Counted from the first letter of the stretch, positions 24,932-34,581 are shown. The stretch is 60,527 bases of DNA from an uncultured Eubacteriales bacterium (GCA_900321275.1 ONVI01000019.1:824-61350), one strand, 5' to 3'. Notes: generated by a model not told the origin, from the letters alone. A program made the numbers and translations.

Positions 24932-25903
24932 ATGCTGATTGTGCAGAAATACGGCGGCAGCTCGCTGAAGGACGCGGAGCGGCTCAGACATGTGGCGGGC
25001 CTCGTCCGCGACCGGCGCGGAGAGGCGGAGCTTGTGGTCGTCGTCTCGGCCATGGGCGGGACGACCGACCGCCTCACCGGGCAGGCGCGGGAGATGAGCC
25101 CCGAGCCCTCCGCCCGGGAGCTGGACGCCCTTGTCACCACCGGGGAGCAGCAGTCCGCCGCCCTGCTCGTGATGACGATGGAAGAGCTGGGACTCCCCGC
25201 CGTGTCGCTGACCGGCTGGCAGGCGGGAATCATGACGGACAAAAACTACGGCGACGGGGACATCCGCCTCATCTCCCCGGGGCGCATCAGGGCGGAGCTC
25301 AGTCGCGGGCGCGTCCCTGTGGTGACGGGCTTTCAGGGCGTCTGCGCCGCGGGGGACGTGACGAGTCTCGGCCGCGGCGGCTCGGACACCACGGCGGTGG
25401 CGCTGGCCGCGGCGCTGGAGGCGGACGGGTGCGAAATCTACACCGACGTAAACGGGATCTATACCGCCGATCCCCGCCGGGTGGCAAGCGCCCGGCTTCT
25501 CCCCGTGATCGACACGCGGGATATGCTGGCCCTGTCGCGGGCGGGCTCCAGGGTGCTGCACGCGAAATCCGTGGAGCTGGCGCTTGCAAACGCCGTCCCG
25601 CTGCGCCTGCTGTCCTCCTTTGAGGCGGGGCCGGGGACGGAGGTGAAGCTTCTGCCCGAAAGCGCAAGGCCGAAGCTTGCGGGGCTCACCGGAAAGGCGG
25701 AGAGCGGGCGCGTCACCCTCGCGGGACGGGGCGCGGACGCCGGGGCGCTGTCGGACGCGGTGCTGAAGCTTGCCGCGGCAGGGATCGCGGTGAAGGACGG
25801 CGCGCTCACGGAAAACGCGTTCAGCGTCTATGTCGCGCCGGCGGATCACGAAGCCGCCATGCGGGTTTTACATGACGAGATGGTTCTGACGCAGTACGAA
25901 TAA
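24932..25903 (+). CDS. Short aspartokinase (one reduced ACT domain)
   Basis: 323 aa; makes aspartyl-phosphate from aspartate and ATP for the lysine/threonine/methionine pathway. The catalytic domain is complete: VQKYGGSSL, VVVSAMGGTTDRL, TTGEQQSAALL, GFQGV, LGRGGSDTTAVALAAAL and EIYTDVNGIYTADPR. Family members have about 400 residues with two ACT domains; here a single shortened ACT-like region (about 250-320) remains, so lysine/threonine feedback is probably altered. The ATG at 24932 lies 7 nt after GGAGG, better than the GTG at 24926. Monocistronic, next to repeat elements. Confidence 0.9.
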   Translation: MLIVQKYGGSSLKDAERLRHVAGLVRDRRGEAELVVVVSAMGGTTDRLTGQAREMSPEPSARELDALVTTGEQQSAALLVMTMEELGLPAVSLTGWQAGIMTDKNYGDGDIRLISPGRIRAELSRGRVPVVTGFQGVCAAGDVTSLGRGGSDTTAVALAAALEADGCEIYTDVNGIYTADPRRVASARLLPVIDTRDMLALSRAGSRVLHAKSVELALANAVPLRLLSSFEAGPGTEVKLLPESARPKLAGLTGKAESGRVTLAGRGADAGALSDAVLKLAAAGIAVKDGALTENAFSVYVAPADHEAAMRVLHDEMVLTQYE

Positions 25904-25908
25904 CATGG

Positions 25909-25936
25909 AAACGCGCGGCAAAATGCCGCGCGTTTA
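25909..25936. terminator. Bidirectional terminator between aspartokinase and polC
   Basis: AAACGCGCGGCA and TGCCGCGCGTTT form a 12-bp stem with a 3-nt loop, with A/T flanks on both sides, lying between two converging genes. Confidence 0.85.
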
Positions 25937-25937
25937 T

Positions 25938-28900
25938 TTACAGCTCAAACAGATTGATCTGGTTGCTCTCGGGCATCTCACCCAGGGCGCCGAGGGCCTT
26001 CAGCTGCTCAATATGCGCCTGGGAGACCTTGGGGCACACGGCGCTCAGCTCCTGCACGGAGATGAACTTCTGCCCGCTCTCGCCGGCGCGCATGAGATCC
26101 CAGGCCGCCGTCTCGCCGAGGCCGGAGATCGCCACAAACGGGGGCCGGAGCTTCCCGTCGTCGGTGATCAGAAACCTGATCGCGTGGGATTTGTACAGGT
26201 CGATGGGCGCGAAGCTCAGCCCGCGCATGTTCATCTCATACACGGCCTCCATCGTGACCAGCAGATCCTCTTCGTTGGCGGTGAGGTTGGGGCGGCGGTG
26301 CATCTCGTTGATCCTGCGGCGCACGTCGTCCGCGCCGCCGCACATCATCCCGGCGTCGAAGCCGCCCTTCTGGCTGCGGCGGTAGAAGTAGGCCGCGTAG
26401 AAGGCCAGGGGCTCGTGCACCTTGAACCAGGCAATGCGGAAGGCCATCATGACGTATGCCACCGCGTGGGCCTTGGGGAAGAGGTAGGCGATCTTGCGGG
26501 CGGATTCGATGTACCACTCCGGCACGCCCTTGTCGCGCATCTGCTGCTCGGCGTCGCCGGGGAACTCACCCGACTTCTTGACCTTGCCCTTTCGCACGGC
26601 CTCCATGGTCTTGAAGGCCAGCGACGGCTCAATGCCCACGGAAATGAGATAGAGCATGATATCGTCGCGGCAGCCGATGGTCTCGTTGACGCTGGCTACG
26701 CCGTTGACGATGAGATCGTGGATATTGCCCGCCCACACGTCGGTGCCGTGGGAGAAGCCGGAGAGGCGGATCAGCGTGTCAAACTGCTTCGGCTGGGTGT
26801 CCACCAGCATCTGGCGGGTGAAGGGGGTGCCGAACTCCGGCACGCCGATGGAGCCGGTTTTGCCGATGATGGGGTCGTCGTCCGGAAGCCCCAGCGCCGC
26901 GGGGGAGGTGTAGATCGACATGGTTTCGGGATCGGAAAGGGAGATCTCCTTCGCGTCCACGCCGGTCATGTCCTCCATCATGCGGATCATGGTGGGGTCA
27001 TCATGGCCCAGCTCGTCGAGCTTTAACAGGTTCGACTCCATGCAGTGGTATTCAAAATGGGTGGTGATGATGTCGGAATTCGGGTCGTCCGCCGGGTGCT
27101 GGACGGGGCAGAAGTCCGTCACGTCCTTGTCCTGGGGGATGACGACGAGGCCGCCGGGGTGTTGGCCCGTGGTGCGCTTGATGCCCACAAGGCCGAGGGC
27201 GAGGCGGTTTTCCTCTGCTTTTGTCGCCTGAATCCCGCGCTCTTCGAGATACTTTTTCACATAGCCGTAGGCGGTCTTCTCGGCGAGGGTGCCGATGGTG
27301 CCCGCGCGGAACACGTGGTCGGAGCCGAAGAGCGTCTCGGTGTACTTATGCGCCTTGGCCTGGTACTCGCCGGAGAAATTGAGGTCGATATCCGGCGTCT
27401 TCTCGTTGCCGGGATAGCCCAGGAAGGTCTCGAAGGGGATGTCAAAGCCGTCGCGCCGCATACGCGTGCCGCAGTCGGGGCAGTCCTTTTCGGGCATGTC
27501 CGCGCCGCAGCCGTAGCTGCCGTCTGTGATGAATTCCGAGTGCTTGCATTTGGGGCAGACGTAGTGCGGCGGCAGGGAGTTGACCTCCGTAATGCCGGAC
27601 ATGTAGGCGACAATCGACGAGCCGACGCTGCCTCGTGAGCCGACGAGGTAGCCGTTTTCGAGAGAATTCTGCACCAGCTTCTGCGCCGACATGTAAATCA
27701 CGTCGTACTGGTGGTCGAGGATGGTATTGAGCTCGATGTCCACGCGCTTCTGGACAAGCTCCGGCGCGGGGTCGCCGTAGATGCGGTGCATCTTCTCATA
27801 GACGAGGCGCTTTAAGTCCTCGGCGGAGTTTTCGATCTTCGGCGCGAAGAGGTCCTTGGGCAAAAGCTCGATCTCCTCCACCTGGTCGGCGATGGCGCGG
27901 GTGTTGGTGATGACGACCTCCTTCGCCGTTTCCTCGCCGAGATATTGAAATTCGGCCAGCATCTCTTCCGTGTTGCGGAAGAAGATGGGGCAGTCGCGGT
28001 CGGCGTCGGAGAACTTCTTGGCGGCCTGGAGGATCTTGCGGTACTGCTCATCCTCGGCGTCGAGAAAGTGGGTGTCCGAGGCGGCGATCACGGGTTTTCC
28101 GAGCGCCCGGCCCAGGTTCAGGATCGTGCGGTTGTAGTCCTGGAGGACGGAGGCGTCGCTGACCCTGCCGTTGTCGATCAGAAAGCCGTTGTTGCAGATG
28201 GGCTGGATCTCCAGATAGTCGTAGAGGGAGGCGATCTTTTTGAGCGCGTCCTCGCTCGCCCCGGTCATGACCGCGCCGTACAGCTCGCCCATACCGCAGG
28301 CGGAACCGACGAGGATGCCCTCCCGGTGCTGCAAAAGCAGGCTCTTGGGAATCGTCGGGACGCGGTGGAAGTATTTTAAATACGACTGGGAGATCATCTC
28401 GTAGAGATTCTTTAATCCCACCTTGTTCTTGACCAGCAGGATCATGTGGTAGGTCTTCGCCACGTCCGTGCGGCGGAGGGTGTGGTAGACGCTCTCGATA
28501 TCGTCCACGGTGCGCGCGCCCTGCTGCCTGAGCATCGGGAGAAACTTCCCCATCATGCGGGCCACGACCAGCGCGTCGTCCGAGGCGCGGTGGTGGTTGA
28601 ACTGGGGCAGTCCCAGGTGGTTCGAGACGATGTCCAGCTTAAAGCGCTTGAGCTCGGGGCACAGGGCCTGGCTCAAGGCGAGGGTATCGAGAAAGACCGG
28701 AGAAAAACGCAGGCCGCTGCGCTTTGCCGCCGCGGTCATGAAGCCCACGTCGAAGTGGGCGTTGTGGGCGATGATGGGCCGATCCCCGACAAAGTCCATG
28801 AACTGCTGCATGGCCTCCTTCTCCAGCGGCGCGCCCTGCACGTCGCTGTCGCGGATGCCGGTGAGGTTCGTGATGTCCGGCGGGATATGCCGCTGGGGAT

Positions 28901-29942
28901 CGACGAAGGTGTTGAAGGTCTCCTTGATTTCGGAGCCGGAGAAGAGGATCGCGCCGATCTCGGTCATGCGATCGGTCTGGGCGTTGAGCCCGGTGGTCTC
29001 GATGTCGAAGGCCACAAACTCGGTATCCAGCGGGAGGCTCGATTTGCCGATGACGGCGCTGTTGCCGTCCATGTCGTTGGTATAATAGGCCTCCATGCCG
29101 TAGATGATCTTCACGCCCTCCTTCTTGCCCGCCTTCCACATGTCCGGGAAGGCCTGGGCCACGCCGTGGTCCGTGACGGCGATGGCTGGCATGCCCCAAT
29201 AGGCCGCGCGCTTGACCACCGCGGCGGGGTCGGTAAGGGCGTCAAGGGTCGAAAAGCGGGTGTGCAGGTGCAGCTCCACGCGCTTTTCCGGGGCGTTGTC
29301 CGGGCGGATAACGCGCTTGCCCTTCATGATGGAGCGCGGGTCGAGCACCATATCGTCGTCATACTTGGAATAGATGATCTCCCCCTGGACGATCAGGTGG
29401 TCGCCGGGCTTGACGGCGTCGATGATGCTTTTGTCGTCGTCGGATCTGAGAAAACGCGATACGCGCACGGAGTTGGTGCGGTCGGTCATGTCGAAGCAGA
29501 GCACCGCGCCGCCGCTCTTCTGGATGGTGCGGCTGGTGACGGCGACGACGTCGCCCTCCACCACGACCCTGCCGGACTCCAGCGTCAGGGTGTTCATGGG
29601 CACGGGTTTGGTTTTGATCGGCCTGCCCATGAGCGGGGCGCCCGCGGGCTTCGAGGGGCTGGAAGACGCGCGGGTATCTGTCGCCGCGGCGCCGGCCTTT
29701 ACGCGCGGATAATCCGGGACGATGCCGACGCCCGTGAGGCCGTAGTCTGCGCGCAGGCACTCCGACAGCCGCTGGATATCCACCGGCGAGGGCATGGACG
29801 CAAAGTACGCCGCGACGCTCAGGGTCTTCTGCGAGAGATCCACCTGCACATCCGTGACGTATGCCTTGTCCAGTCCCCCCGCGGCGGCGGACAGACTCTC
29901 ACAGCCGGGGAAGATGGTGAGAAAGGGCGTGTGGTCAGCCAT
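25938..29942 (-). CDS. polC: DNA polymerase III alpha subunit, PolC type
   Basis: Replicative polymerase of low-GC Gram-positives, 1334 aa, about 100 shorter than usual mainly at the N-terminus. Order: N-terminal domain; OB fold (about 115-215, VVVEGDVVAVTSR); PHP segment (ELHLHTRFS, AIAVTDHG); inserted 3'-5' proofreading exonuclease (about 305-470, VAFDIETTGLNAQTD, IAHNAHFDVGF); rest of PHP; zinc finger (CPKCKHSEF..CPDCGTRM); polymerase core (GSRGSVGSS, TPDIDLNFSG). The ATG overlaps the ispG stop by 8 nt, so they are co-translated. Last gene of the long pyrH-to-polC cluster. Confidence 0.97.
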   Translation of the reverse strand: MADHTPFLTIFPGCESLSAAAGGLDKAYVTDVQVDLSQKTLSVAAYFASMPSPVDIQRLSECLRADYGLTGVGIVPDYPRVKAGAAATDTRASSSPSKPAGAPLMGRPIKTKPVPMNTLTLESGRVVVEGDVVAVTSRTIQKSGGAVLCFDMTDRTNSVRVSRFLRSDDDKSIIDAVKPGDHLIVQGEIIYSKYDDDMVLDPRSIMKGKRVIRPDNAPEKRVELHLHTRFSTLDALTDPAAVVKRAAYWGMPAIAVTDHGVAQAFPDMWKAGKKEGVKIIYGMEAYYTNDMDGNSAVIGKSSLPLDTEFVAFDIETTGLNAQTDRMTEIGAILFSGSEIKETFNTFVDPQRHIPPDITNLTGIRDSDVQGAPLEKEAMQQFMDFVGDRPIIAHNAHFDVGFMTAAAKRSGLRFSPVFLDTLALSQALCPELKRFKLDIVSNHLGLPQFNHHRASDDALVVARMMGKFLPMLRQQGARTVDDIESVYHTLRRTDVAKTYHMILLVKNKVGLKNLYEMISQSYLKYFHRVPTIPKSLLLQHREGILVGSACGMGELYGAVMTGASEDALKKIASLYDYLEIQPICNNGFLIDNGRVSDASVLQDYNRTILNLGRALGKPVIAASDTHFLDAEDEQYRKILQAAKKFSDADRDCPIFFRNTEEMLAEFQYLGEETAKEVVITNTRAIADQVEEIELLPKDLFAPKIENSAEDLKRLVYEKMHRIYGDPAPELVQKRVDIELNTILDHQYDVIYMSAQKLVQNSLENGYLVGSRGSVGSSIVAYMSGITEVNSLPPHYVCPKCKHSEFITDGSYGCGADMPEKDCPDCGTRMRRDGFDIPFETFLGYPGNEKTPDIDLNFSGEYQAKAHKYTETLFGSDHVFRAGTIGTLAEKTAYGYVKKYLEERGIQATKAEENRLALGLVGIKRTTGQHPGGLVVIPQDKDVTDFCPVQHPADDPNSDIITTHFEYHCMESNLLKLDELGHDDPTMIRMMEDMTGVDAKEISLSDPETMSIYTSPAALGLPDDDPIIGKTGSIGVPEFGTPFTRQMLVDTQPKQFDTLIRLSGFSHGTDVWAGNIHDLIVNGVASVNETIGCRDDIMLYLISVGIEPSLAFKTMEAVRKGKVKKSGEFPGDAEQQMRDKGVPEWYIESARKIAYLFPKAHAVAYVMMAFRIAWFKVHEPLAFYAAYFYRRSQKGGFDAGMMCGGADDVRRRINEMHRRPNLTANEEDLLVTMEAVYEMNMRGLSFAPIDLYKSHAIRFLITDDGKLRPPFVAISGLGETAAWDLMRAGESGQKFISVQELSAVCPKVSQAHIEQLKALGALGEMPESNQINLFEL

Positions 29943-31002
29943 GCTGCTCTCCGTCGCTCTCGATCAGGGCGATCAGCCGGTCGCAGAGCTCCCCGTAGGG
30001 GTATGTACCCAGCACCACGCCCTTCTTGAACAGGATGCCCTTGCCCCTGCCGCCCGCGATGCCGTAGTCGGCCTCCCGCGCCTCGCCGGGGCCGTTGACC
30101 ACGCAGCCCATGACCGCGACCGTGATATCGCGCTTCATGCCGCGGACTTTCTCCTCCACCTCGGAGGCGAGAGAAATCAGGTCGATTTCGGTTCTGCCGC
30201 AGGTGGGGCAGGAGACGAACTTCACCCCGCCGGGACGCAGCCCCGCGGCCTTCAGGATCGCGATGCCGACCGAGACCTCGCGCACGGGGTCTGCGGTCAG
30301 GGAGACGCGGATCGTGTCGCCGATGCCCTCCGAGAGCAGCGTCCCGATCCCGACGGCGGACTGGATGGTGCCGTTCCACTCGGTGCCCGTCTCGGTCACG
30401 CCGAGGTGCAGGGGATAGGGGAAAACCTCGGCCGCCAGCCGGTAGCTTTGGATGGTCAGCGGCACGGAGGAGGTTTTCAGCGACAGGCAGATATCGTCAA
30501 AGTCGAACTTGTTCAAAAGCGCGATGTGATCCCGCGCGCTCTCCACCAGGGCCTCGGCGCAGGGGTGGCCGTACTTTTCGATCAGGCGCTTTTCAAGGGA
30601 GCCCGCGTTGACCCCGATGCGGATGGGGATATGCCGCGCCCTGCACGCCTCGGCCACGGCCTTCACGTTCTCCTCGCCCCCGATGTTGCCGGGGTTGATG
30701 CGGATCTTGTCGATGCCCCTTTCCGCCGCCTCCAGAGCGAGGCGATAGTCGAAGTGGATATCGGCCACCAGCGGGACGGAGACCTGCTCCTTGATGGCGG
30801 AGACGGCCTTCGCCGCGTCCATATCGGGGATCGCGATGCGCACGATGTCCGCCCCCGCGGCCTGCATGGCGCGGATCTGCTTCACCGTGGCCTCCACGTC
30901 CCAGGTGTGGGTATTGCACATGGTCTGAACGGACACCCCGGCCCCGCCGCCGATGGCGAGAGGGCCGACGCAAATCTGTTTGGTTTGGGTTCTGTTGTTC
31001 AT
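29935..31002 (-). CDS. ispG: 4-hydroxy-3-methylbut-2-enyl diphosphate synthase
   Basis: Iron-sulfur enzyme of the MEP isoprenoid pathway, converting MEcPP to HMBPP. 355 aa, the compact bacterial form. Visible: N-terminal TIM-barrel part (DIVRIAIPDMDAA, PLVADIHFDYRLAL, KIRINPGNIG) and the [4Fe-4S] cysteines in SCPTCGR and MGCVVNGPGEA. It sits with uppS, dxr and rseP, as in many Clostridia. Repeats separate it from rseP, so it may have its own promoter in that gap. Confidence 0.97.
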   Translation of the reverse strand: MNNRTQTKQICVGPLAIGGGAGVSVQTMCNTHTWDVEATVKQIRAMQAAGADIVRIAIPDMDAAKAVSAIKEQVSVPLVADIHFDYRLALEAAERGIDKIRINPGNIGGEENVKAVAEACRARHIPIRIGVNAGSLEKRLIEKYGHPCAEALVESARDHIALLNKFDFDDICLSLKTSSVPLTIQSYRLAAEVFPYPLHLGVTETGTEWNGTIQSAVGIGTLLSEGIGDTIRVSLTADPVREVSVGIAILKAAGLRPGGVKFVSCPTCGRTEIDLISLASEVEEKVRGMKRDITVAVMGCVVNGPGEAREADYGIAGGRGKGILFKKGVVLGTYPYGELCDRLIALIESDGEQHG

Positions 31003-31052
31003 GATATGTCCTCCGCGCGCCCCCGGACTGACAGGGCGCGGTGTGATATAGT

Positions 31053-31220
31053 GCCTCCCTCGGAGAGGGAGGCAAATAGCTCCCTCCGTGAGGGAGCTGT
31101 CGCCGACGCTTGCGGCGGTGACTGAGGGAGTTCATTGACTCCTTCCACCGCTTCGCGGTCAGCGAGCCTGGAATGTCGCACGCTTCCCGCGCGTCAGAAT
31201 CCTCCCTCAGAGAGGGAGGC
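31053..31220 (-). repeat. Palindromic intergenic repeat, copy D (inverted)
   Basis: Full unit in the opposite orientation to copies A-C. Ends are GCCTCCCTCggaGAGGGAGGC and CCTCCCTCAGAGAGGGAGG, with GCTCCCTCCGTGAGGGAGC inside and the core ACCGCTTCGCGGT and GCTTCCCGCGCGTCAGAA blocks. It fills most of the ispG-rseP gap. Confidence 0.88.
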
Positions 31221-31230
31221 TCAGGTTGCA

Positions 31231-31300
31231 GACAATGTCACTTGCCTCCCCCTCCGGGGGAGGTGCCCCAGTTCGCAAACTGGGGCGGAGAGGGCGAAGC
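31231..31300. repeat. Second repeat type next to copy D
   Basis: AGACAATGTCACTTGCCTCC, then the palindromes CCCCTCCGGGGG and CCCCAGTTcgcAACTGGGG. The same first block appears inverted at 39653-39695 after sigE, and the second palindrome type recurs near 34528. Confidence 0.65.
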
Positions 31301-32362
31301 TTACGTCGTAAAGATTCTCCAGATGTCGTGGAACATGATGAAGACCATCAGCGACAGCAGCAGCACCATGCCGGCCGCGTGGATATAGCCCTCATATTTG
31401 GGGTTGAGCTTCTTCCCCGTCACACTCTCGATGACCCAGGTGACCAGCAGCAGGAAGACCCTGCCGCCGTCCAGCGCGGGCAGCGGGAGCAGATTCATGA
31501 TGGCGAGGTTCACCGCGATGAAGGCGGTGAGGTAGAAGATGTTGTAAAGCGCGTCGCCGGTGGTCTCGGCGGCTTCGCCGGTCTCGGCCATGAGATCGAC
31601 AATGCCGACCGGGCCGCTCATGTCGTTGACGCTGACCCTGCCGTGGATCAGCTCCTCCAGGCCCAGCTTGACCCAGCGCCCGAACTCCATGCAAGTGTAC
31701 CAGGCGTTCTTCACCACGCTCGCGGGCGTGGCGTCCTCATAGCCGAAGTAGAAGCCGTACATCTTCTGGGTCTGCCCCTCGTAGAGGATGCGCTCCATGG
31801 GGAAGCCCTTCAACTCGACTTTTTGACCGTCGCGGATCATCACGAGATCATAGACCCCGTTCCCCTGGTCGAGGAAGTCGCCCACATCCATCTGCATGTA
31901 GATGCGCCTGCCGTCGATCTTATAGAACTCGTCGCCCTTGTGAAGGCCGTCGGCTCTCTCATACGGGCAGGCGGGCATGAAGTCCTCGATCACGCTGGTG
32001 CGGAAGCCGTAGGCCCCGGAGTAGAGGATAATGACGATCACAAGGCCCAGCAGGAAGTTCATCGCCGCCCCGGCCACAAGAATCAGAATCCGCTTCCAGT
32101 GGGGCTGGTTGGTGAAGGCGCGGGGATCGTCGGATTCCTCATCCTCGCCCATCATGGCGCAGTAGCCCCCGAAGGGGATCAGGCGCAGGGAATAGAGCGT
32201 CTCCTTCCCCTGCTTCTGCCAGAGGGCCGGGCCCATGCCCAGGGAAAACTCCAGTACCTTCACGCCGCAGAGCTTGGCGACGGCAAAATGGCCGAACTCA
32301 TGGACGCCGATGAGCACGCCGAATATCAAAATACCCAAAATGGCATACAGTGCTGTGGTCAT
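31301..32362 (-). CDS. rseP: Site-2 protease (RIP zinc metalloprotease)
   Basis: 353-aa intramembrane protease that cuts membrane-spanning regulators such as anti-sigma factors. The zinc motif HEFGH lies in the first helix (IGVHEFGHFAVAKLCG), a PDZ domain in the middle (about 120-200), and the third zinc ligand segment in LLPLPALDGGRV, with further helices around it. GGGAG sits 8 nt before the ATG. Its place between dxr and ispG is the conserved one. The local substrate is unknown. Confidence 0.95.
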   Translation of the reverse strand: MTTALYAILGILIFGVLIGVHEFGHFAVAKLCGVKVLEFSLGMGPALWQKQGKETLYSLRLIPFGGYCAMMGEDEESDDPRAFTNQPHWKRILILVAGAAMNFLLGLVIVIILYSGAYGFRTSVIEDFMPACPYERADGLHKGDEFYKIDGRRIYMQMDVGDFLDQGNGVYDLVMIRDGQKVELKGFPMERILYEGQTQKMYGFYFGYEDATPASVVKNAWYTCMEFGRWVKLGLEELIHGRVSVNDMSGPVGIVDLMAETGEAAETTGDALYNIFYLTAFIAVNLAIMNLLPLPALDGGRVFLLLVTWVIESVTGKKLNPKYEGYIHAAGMVLLLSLMVFIMFHDIWRIFTT

Positions 32363-32439
32363 AAAGATGTCTCCCAGCAGAAAAGCGGAACATAAAGAGA
32401 AGAGCTCGCGGGTTCAATTCCGCTTTCCGTTTTCAAAAA

Positions 32440-33582
32440 TCAAAAGTTTTCTCTCACGTAGGCTCTTGCGGCCTCGTCGGCGGCCAGGATGGTCTCCAGA
32501 TCGGAGGCCGCGCCGCTGCCGAGCTTTTCCACCGCCCCGGCCGCTGCATCGTAGATCCGATTATAGCCAAGCTTATGGCCCAAAAACAGGTGAACGGCCA
32601 CCTCGTTTGCGGCCGACATGACGCAGGGGGCGATGCCGCCCTTTCGCGCGCAGTCCATGGCGAGCTTCAGGCACGGCGTCTTCTCATAGTCCGGGGCCTC
32701 AAAGGTGAGATCGCGCAGGGTGTAAAAGTCCAGCCGGCCGAACATGGAGGGGCAGCGCTCCGGATAGGTGAGCGCAAGCTGGATGGGAAGCCCCATGTCC
32801 GGCACGCCGAGCTGCGCGATCACCGTGCCGTCGCAGAGCTCTACCATCGAGTGGATGACGCTCTGCGGGTGGACGACCACGATGATGTTGTCGGGGGTGA
32901 CCGCAAAAAGGTGCATGGCCTCAATAAACTCCAGGCCCTTGTTCATCATCGTCGCGCTGTCAACGCTGATCTTCGGGCCCATGCTCCAGTTGGGGTGCGC
33001 CACCGCCTGTTCGGGGGTGACGTCCTCCAGCTCCTCCCGCGGCTTTCCCCGGAAGGGGCCGCCCGAGCCGGTGAGCAGGATTTTTCTGAGCTCTCCGGGC
33101 CTGCGCCCCATGAGGCACTGGAAGATGGCCGAATGCTCCGAGTCCACGGGCACGATCTCCGCGCCCTTCTCCTTCGCGCGGCGCATGACGATCTCGCCCG
33201 CGCAGACCAGGGTCTCCTTGTTGGCAAGGGCGATGCGCTTGCGCTCGTCGATGGCGGCGAGGGTAGGTCTGAGCCCGATGGCGCCGGAGACCGCCGTCAC
33301 CACGCAGTCGGCCTCCCGAAGCGTCGCCGCCTCCATGAGCCCCTCGATCCCGCTGCCGACGCGGATATCGGTATCGGCCACGCGGGTTTTGAAATCCTTC
33401 GCCGCCTGCTCGTCGTAGACCGCGACGAAGGCGGGTTTGAACTGCCGCGCCTGCTGCTCGAGCAGGTCGGTCTTTCTCTGGGCGGTCAGGGACGCGACGC
33501 GCAGTCCCAGATGCTCCGCGGCGGCAAGCGTCTGCCGCCCGATGGAGCCGGTGCTGCCCAGAACGGAGATGGCGTTGACCAT
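32440..33582 (-). CDS. dxr: 1-deoxy-D-xylulose-5-phosphate reductoisomerase
   Basis: Converts DXP to MEP with NADPH, the committed step of the MEP pathway. 380 aa. NADPH fold at the start (ISVLGSTGSIGRQTL), metal/substrate region VPVDSEHSAIFQCL, then LTGSGGPFRG, THPNWSMG-like AHPNWSMGPKISVDSATMMNKGLE, and VHPQSVIHSMVE. The frame continues upstream into repeat E, but the family N-terminus and AGAAGGTG ribosome site set the start at 33582. Pathway neighbour of ispG and uppS. Confidence 0.97.
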   Translation of the reverse strand: MVNAISVLGSTGSIGRQTLAAAEHLGLRVASLTAQRKTDLLEQQARQFKPAFVAVYDEQAAKDFKTRVADTDIRVGSGIEGLMEAATLREADCVVTAVSGAIGLRPTLAAIDERKRIALANKETLVCAGEIVMRRAKEKGAEIVPVDSEHSAIFQCLMGRRPGELRKILLTGSGGPFRGKPREELEDVTPEQAVAHPNWSMGPKISVDSATMMNKGLEFIEAMHLFAVTPDNIIVVVHPQSVIHSMVELCDGTVIAQLGVPDMGLPIQLALTYPERCPSMFGRLDFYTLRDLTFEAPDYEKTPCLKLAMDCARKGGIAPCVMSAANEVAVHLFLGHKLGYNRIYDAAAGAVEKLGSGAASDLETILAADEAARAYVRENF

Positions 33583-33639
33583 GATTTTGCACCTTCTTTG
33601 TTTCTTTAATGTACGCGCGAAACGGAGAAAATATGAGCA

Positions 33640-33725
33640 TACGCCCTCTCCGTCACGGCGCTTGCGGGGACCGTGCCGTGCCACATTCCAAGCATGCTCT
33701 GACGCGCGGGAAGCGTGCGACATGC
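33640..33725. repeat. Degenerate palindromic repeat, copy E
   Basis: Contains CCCTCTCCGTCACGGCGC, CATTCCAAGC and TCTGACGCGCGGGAAGCG, but both outer palindromes are missing. It separates dxr from the alkD-like gene. Confidence 0.75.
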
Positions 33726-33734
33726 AAAGCCCGC

Positions 33735-34430
33735 TCAGCGCGCAGGCTGAGAGGGTTTGACCTTCAGCGTCTTCAGATACGCCTTCCGCCCGTCGGACAC
33801 GCGAAAGCTCTCGGCGGCCTTTTGGATCGCCTTGTTGTGCGTCCAGGGCTCGAGGCGCTTCCGCTCGATATACGGCAGCGCGGCGTCGTACTGTTTGGCC
33901 AGGGCCGTGGCGAAGTACCAGGCCTGCATCATGCGCAGGTAGTATTCCTCCGTTTCGATCCCGGCGACCCAGTCCGGATATTCCGGGCGGAAATCCTCGT
34001 CCAGAAAATGGTTCATCAGCATGCGGATCGCAAAGCGCTTTGCATAGAGCCGGTCACTTTCCAGCCAGCGGCGCGCGTCCCCGATCAGCCGCATGTGGTT
34101 TTTCCTGAAGCAGGCGGGGCCGATGCAGTCGCAGGTCGCCCAGTTGTCCACAAAGGGCAGAAAGGCGTCCAGCGCCGCGACGCAGGCGTCGTAGTCTTTG
34201 ATACGCTCGAGCAGAAAGCCGTGGAGATGGTTCTCCTCCAGATAGAAATGCGGCAGCTCCCTGAGAAAAGCGGACGCTTCCGCCGTGCCCGAAAGCTCCC
34301 TTGCGAGCTTCCGCAGCTCCGGCGTGCGCACGCCGATCACGTGCTCCTTCGGAACATTCGGAATGAGCGCGGCGTTAAAATCCCGGTATTTTCCGTCCTG
34401 TAAGGCAAACAGCCTGTCCTGAATGTTCAT
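33735..34430 (-). CDS. AlkD-like DNA alkylation repair protein
   Basis: 231-aa all-helical protein of the AlkC/AlkD HEAT-repeat glycosylase family. Family-like blocks: VIGVRTPELRKLAREL, YLEENHLHGFLLERIKD, LPFVDNWATCDC (with the conserved Trp and Asp), RWLESDRLYAKRFAIRMLMNHFLD, ALPYIERKRLEPWTHNKAIQKA. Proposed role: excision of alkylated bases. Start ATG 34430 after GGAG. Flanked by repeats E and F, it occupies the slot between uppS and dxr where cdsA normally stands, so it was probably inserted there. Confidence 0.88.
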   Translation of the reverse strand: MNIQDRLFALQDGKYRDFNAALIPNVPKEHVIGVRTPELRKLARELSGTAEASAFLRELPHFYLEENHLHGFLLERIKDYDACVAALDAFLPFVDNWATCDCIGPACFRKNHMRLIGDARRWLESDRLYAKRFAIRMLMNHFLDEDFRPEYPDWVAGIETEEYYLRMMQAWYFATALAKQYDAALPYIERKRLEPWTHNKAIQKAAESFRVSDGRKAYLKTLKVKPSQPAR

Positions 34431-34447
34431 GGAATCACGCTCCAAAT

Positions 34448-34576
34448 CCGGCTCCCCCAGAGGGGGGAGCTGTCACGGCGGCCTGCCGTTGTGACTGAGA
34501 GGGCATTCGCCGACGCGCGGCCCTCTCCGCCCCGGTTTGCGAACCGGGGTACCTTCCCACAGAGGGGGAGGCAAGG
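34448..34576. repeat. Variant palindromic repeat, copy F
   Basis: Related but diverged: GCTCCCCCAGAGGGGGGAGC, GTCACGGCGGCCTGCCGTTG, GCCCTCTCCG, the palindrome CCCCGGTTTGCGAACCGGGG and a closing GGGGGAGGCAAG. It lies between uppS and the alkD-like gene. Confidence 0.75.
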
Positions 34577-34581
34577 AAAGC

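Noticed and set aside
33583-33723. An extended start of dxr
   Set aside because: The extra codons come from repeat E; the NADPH-fold N-terminus begins at 33582.
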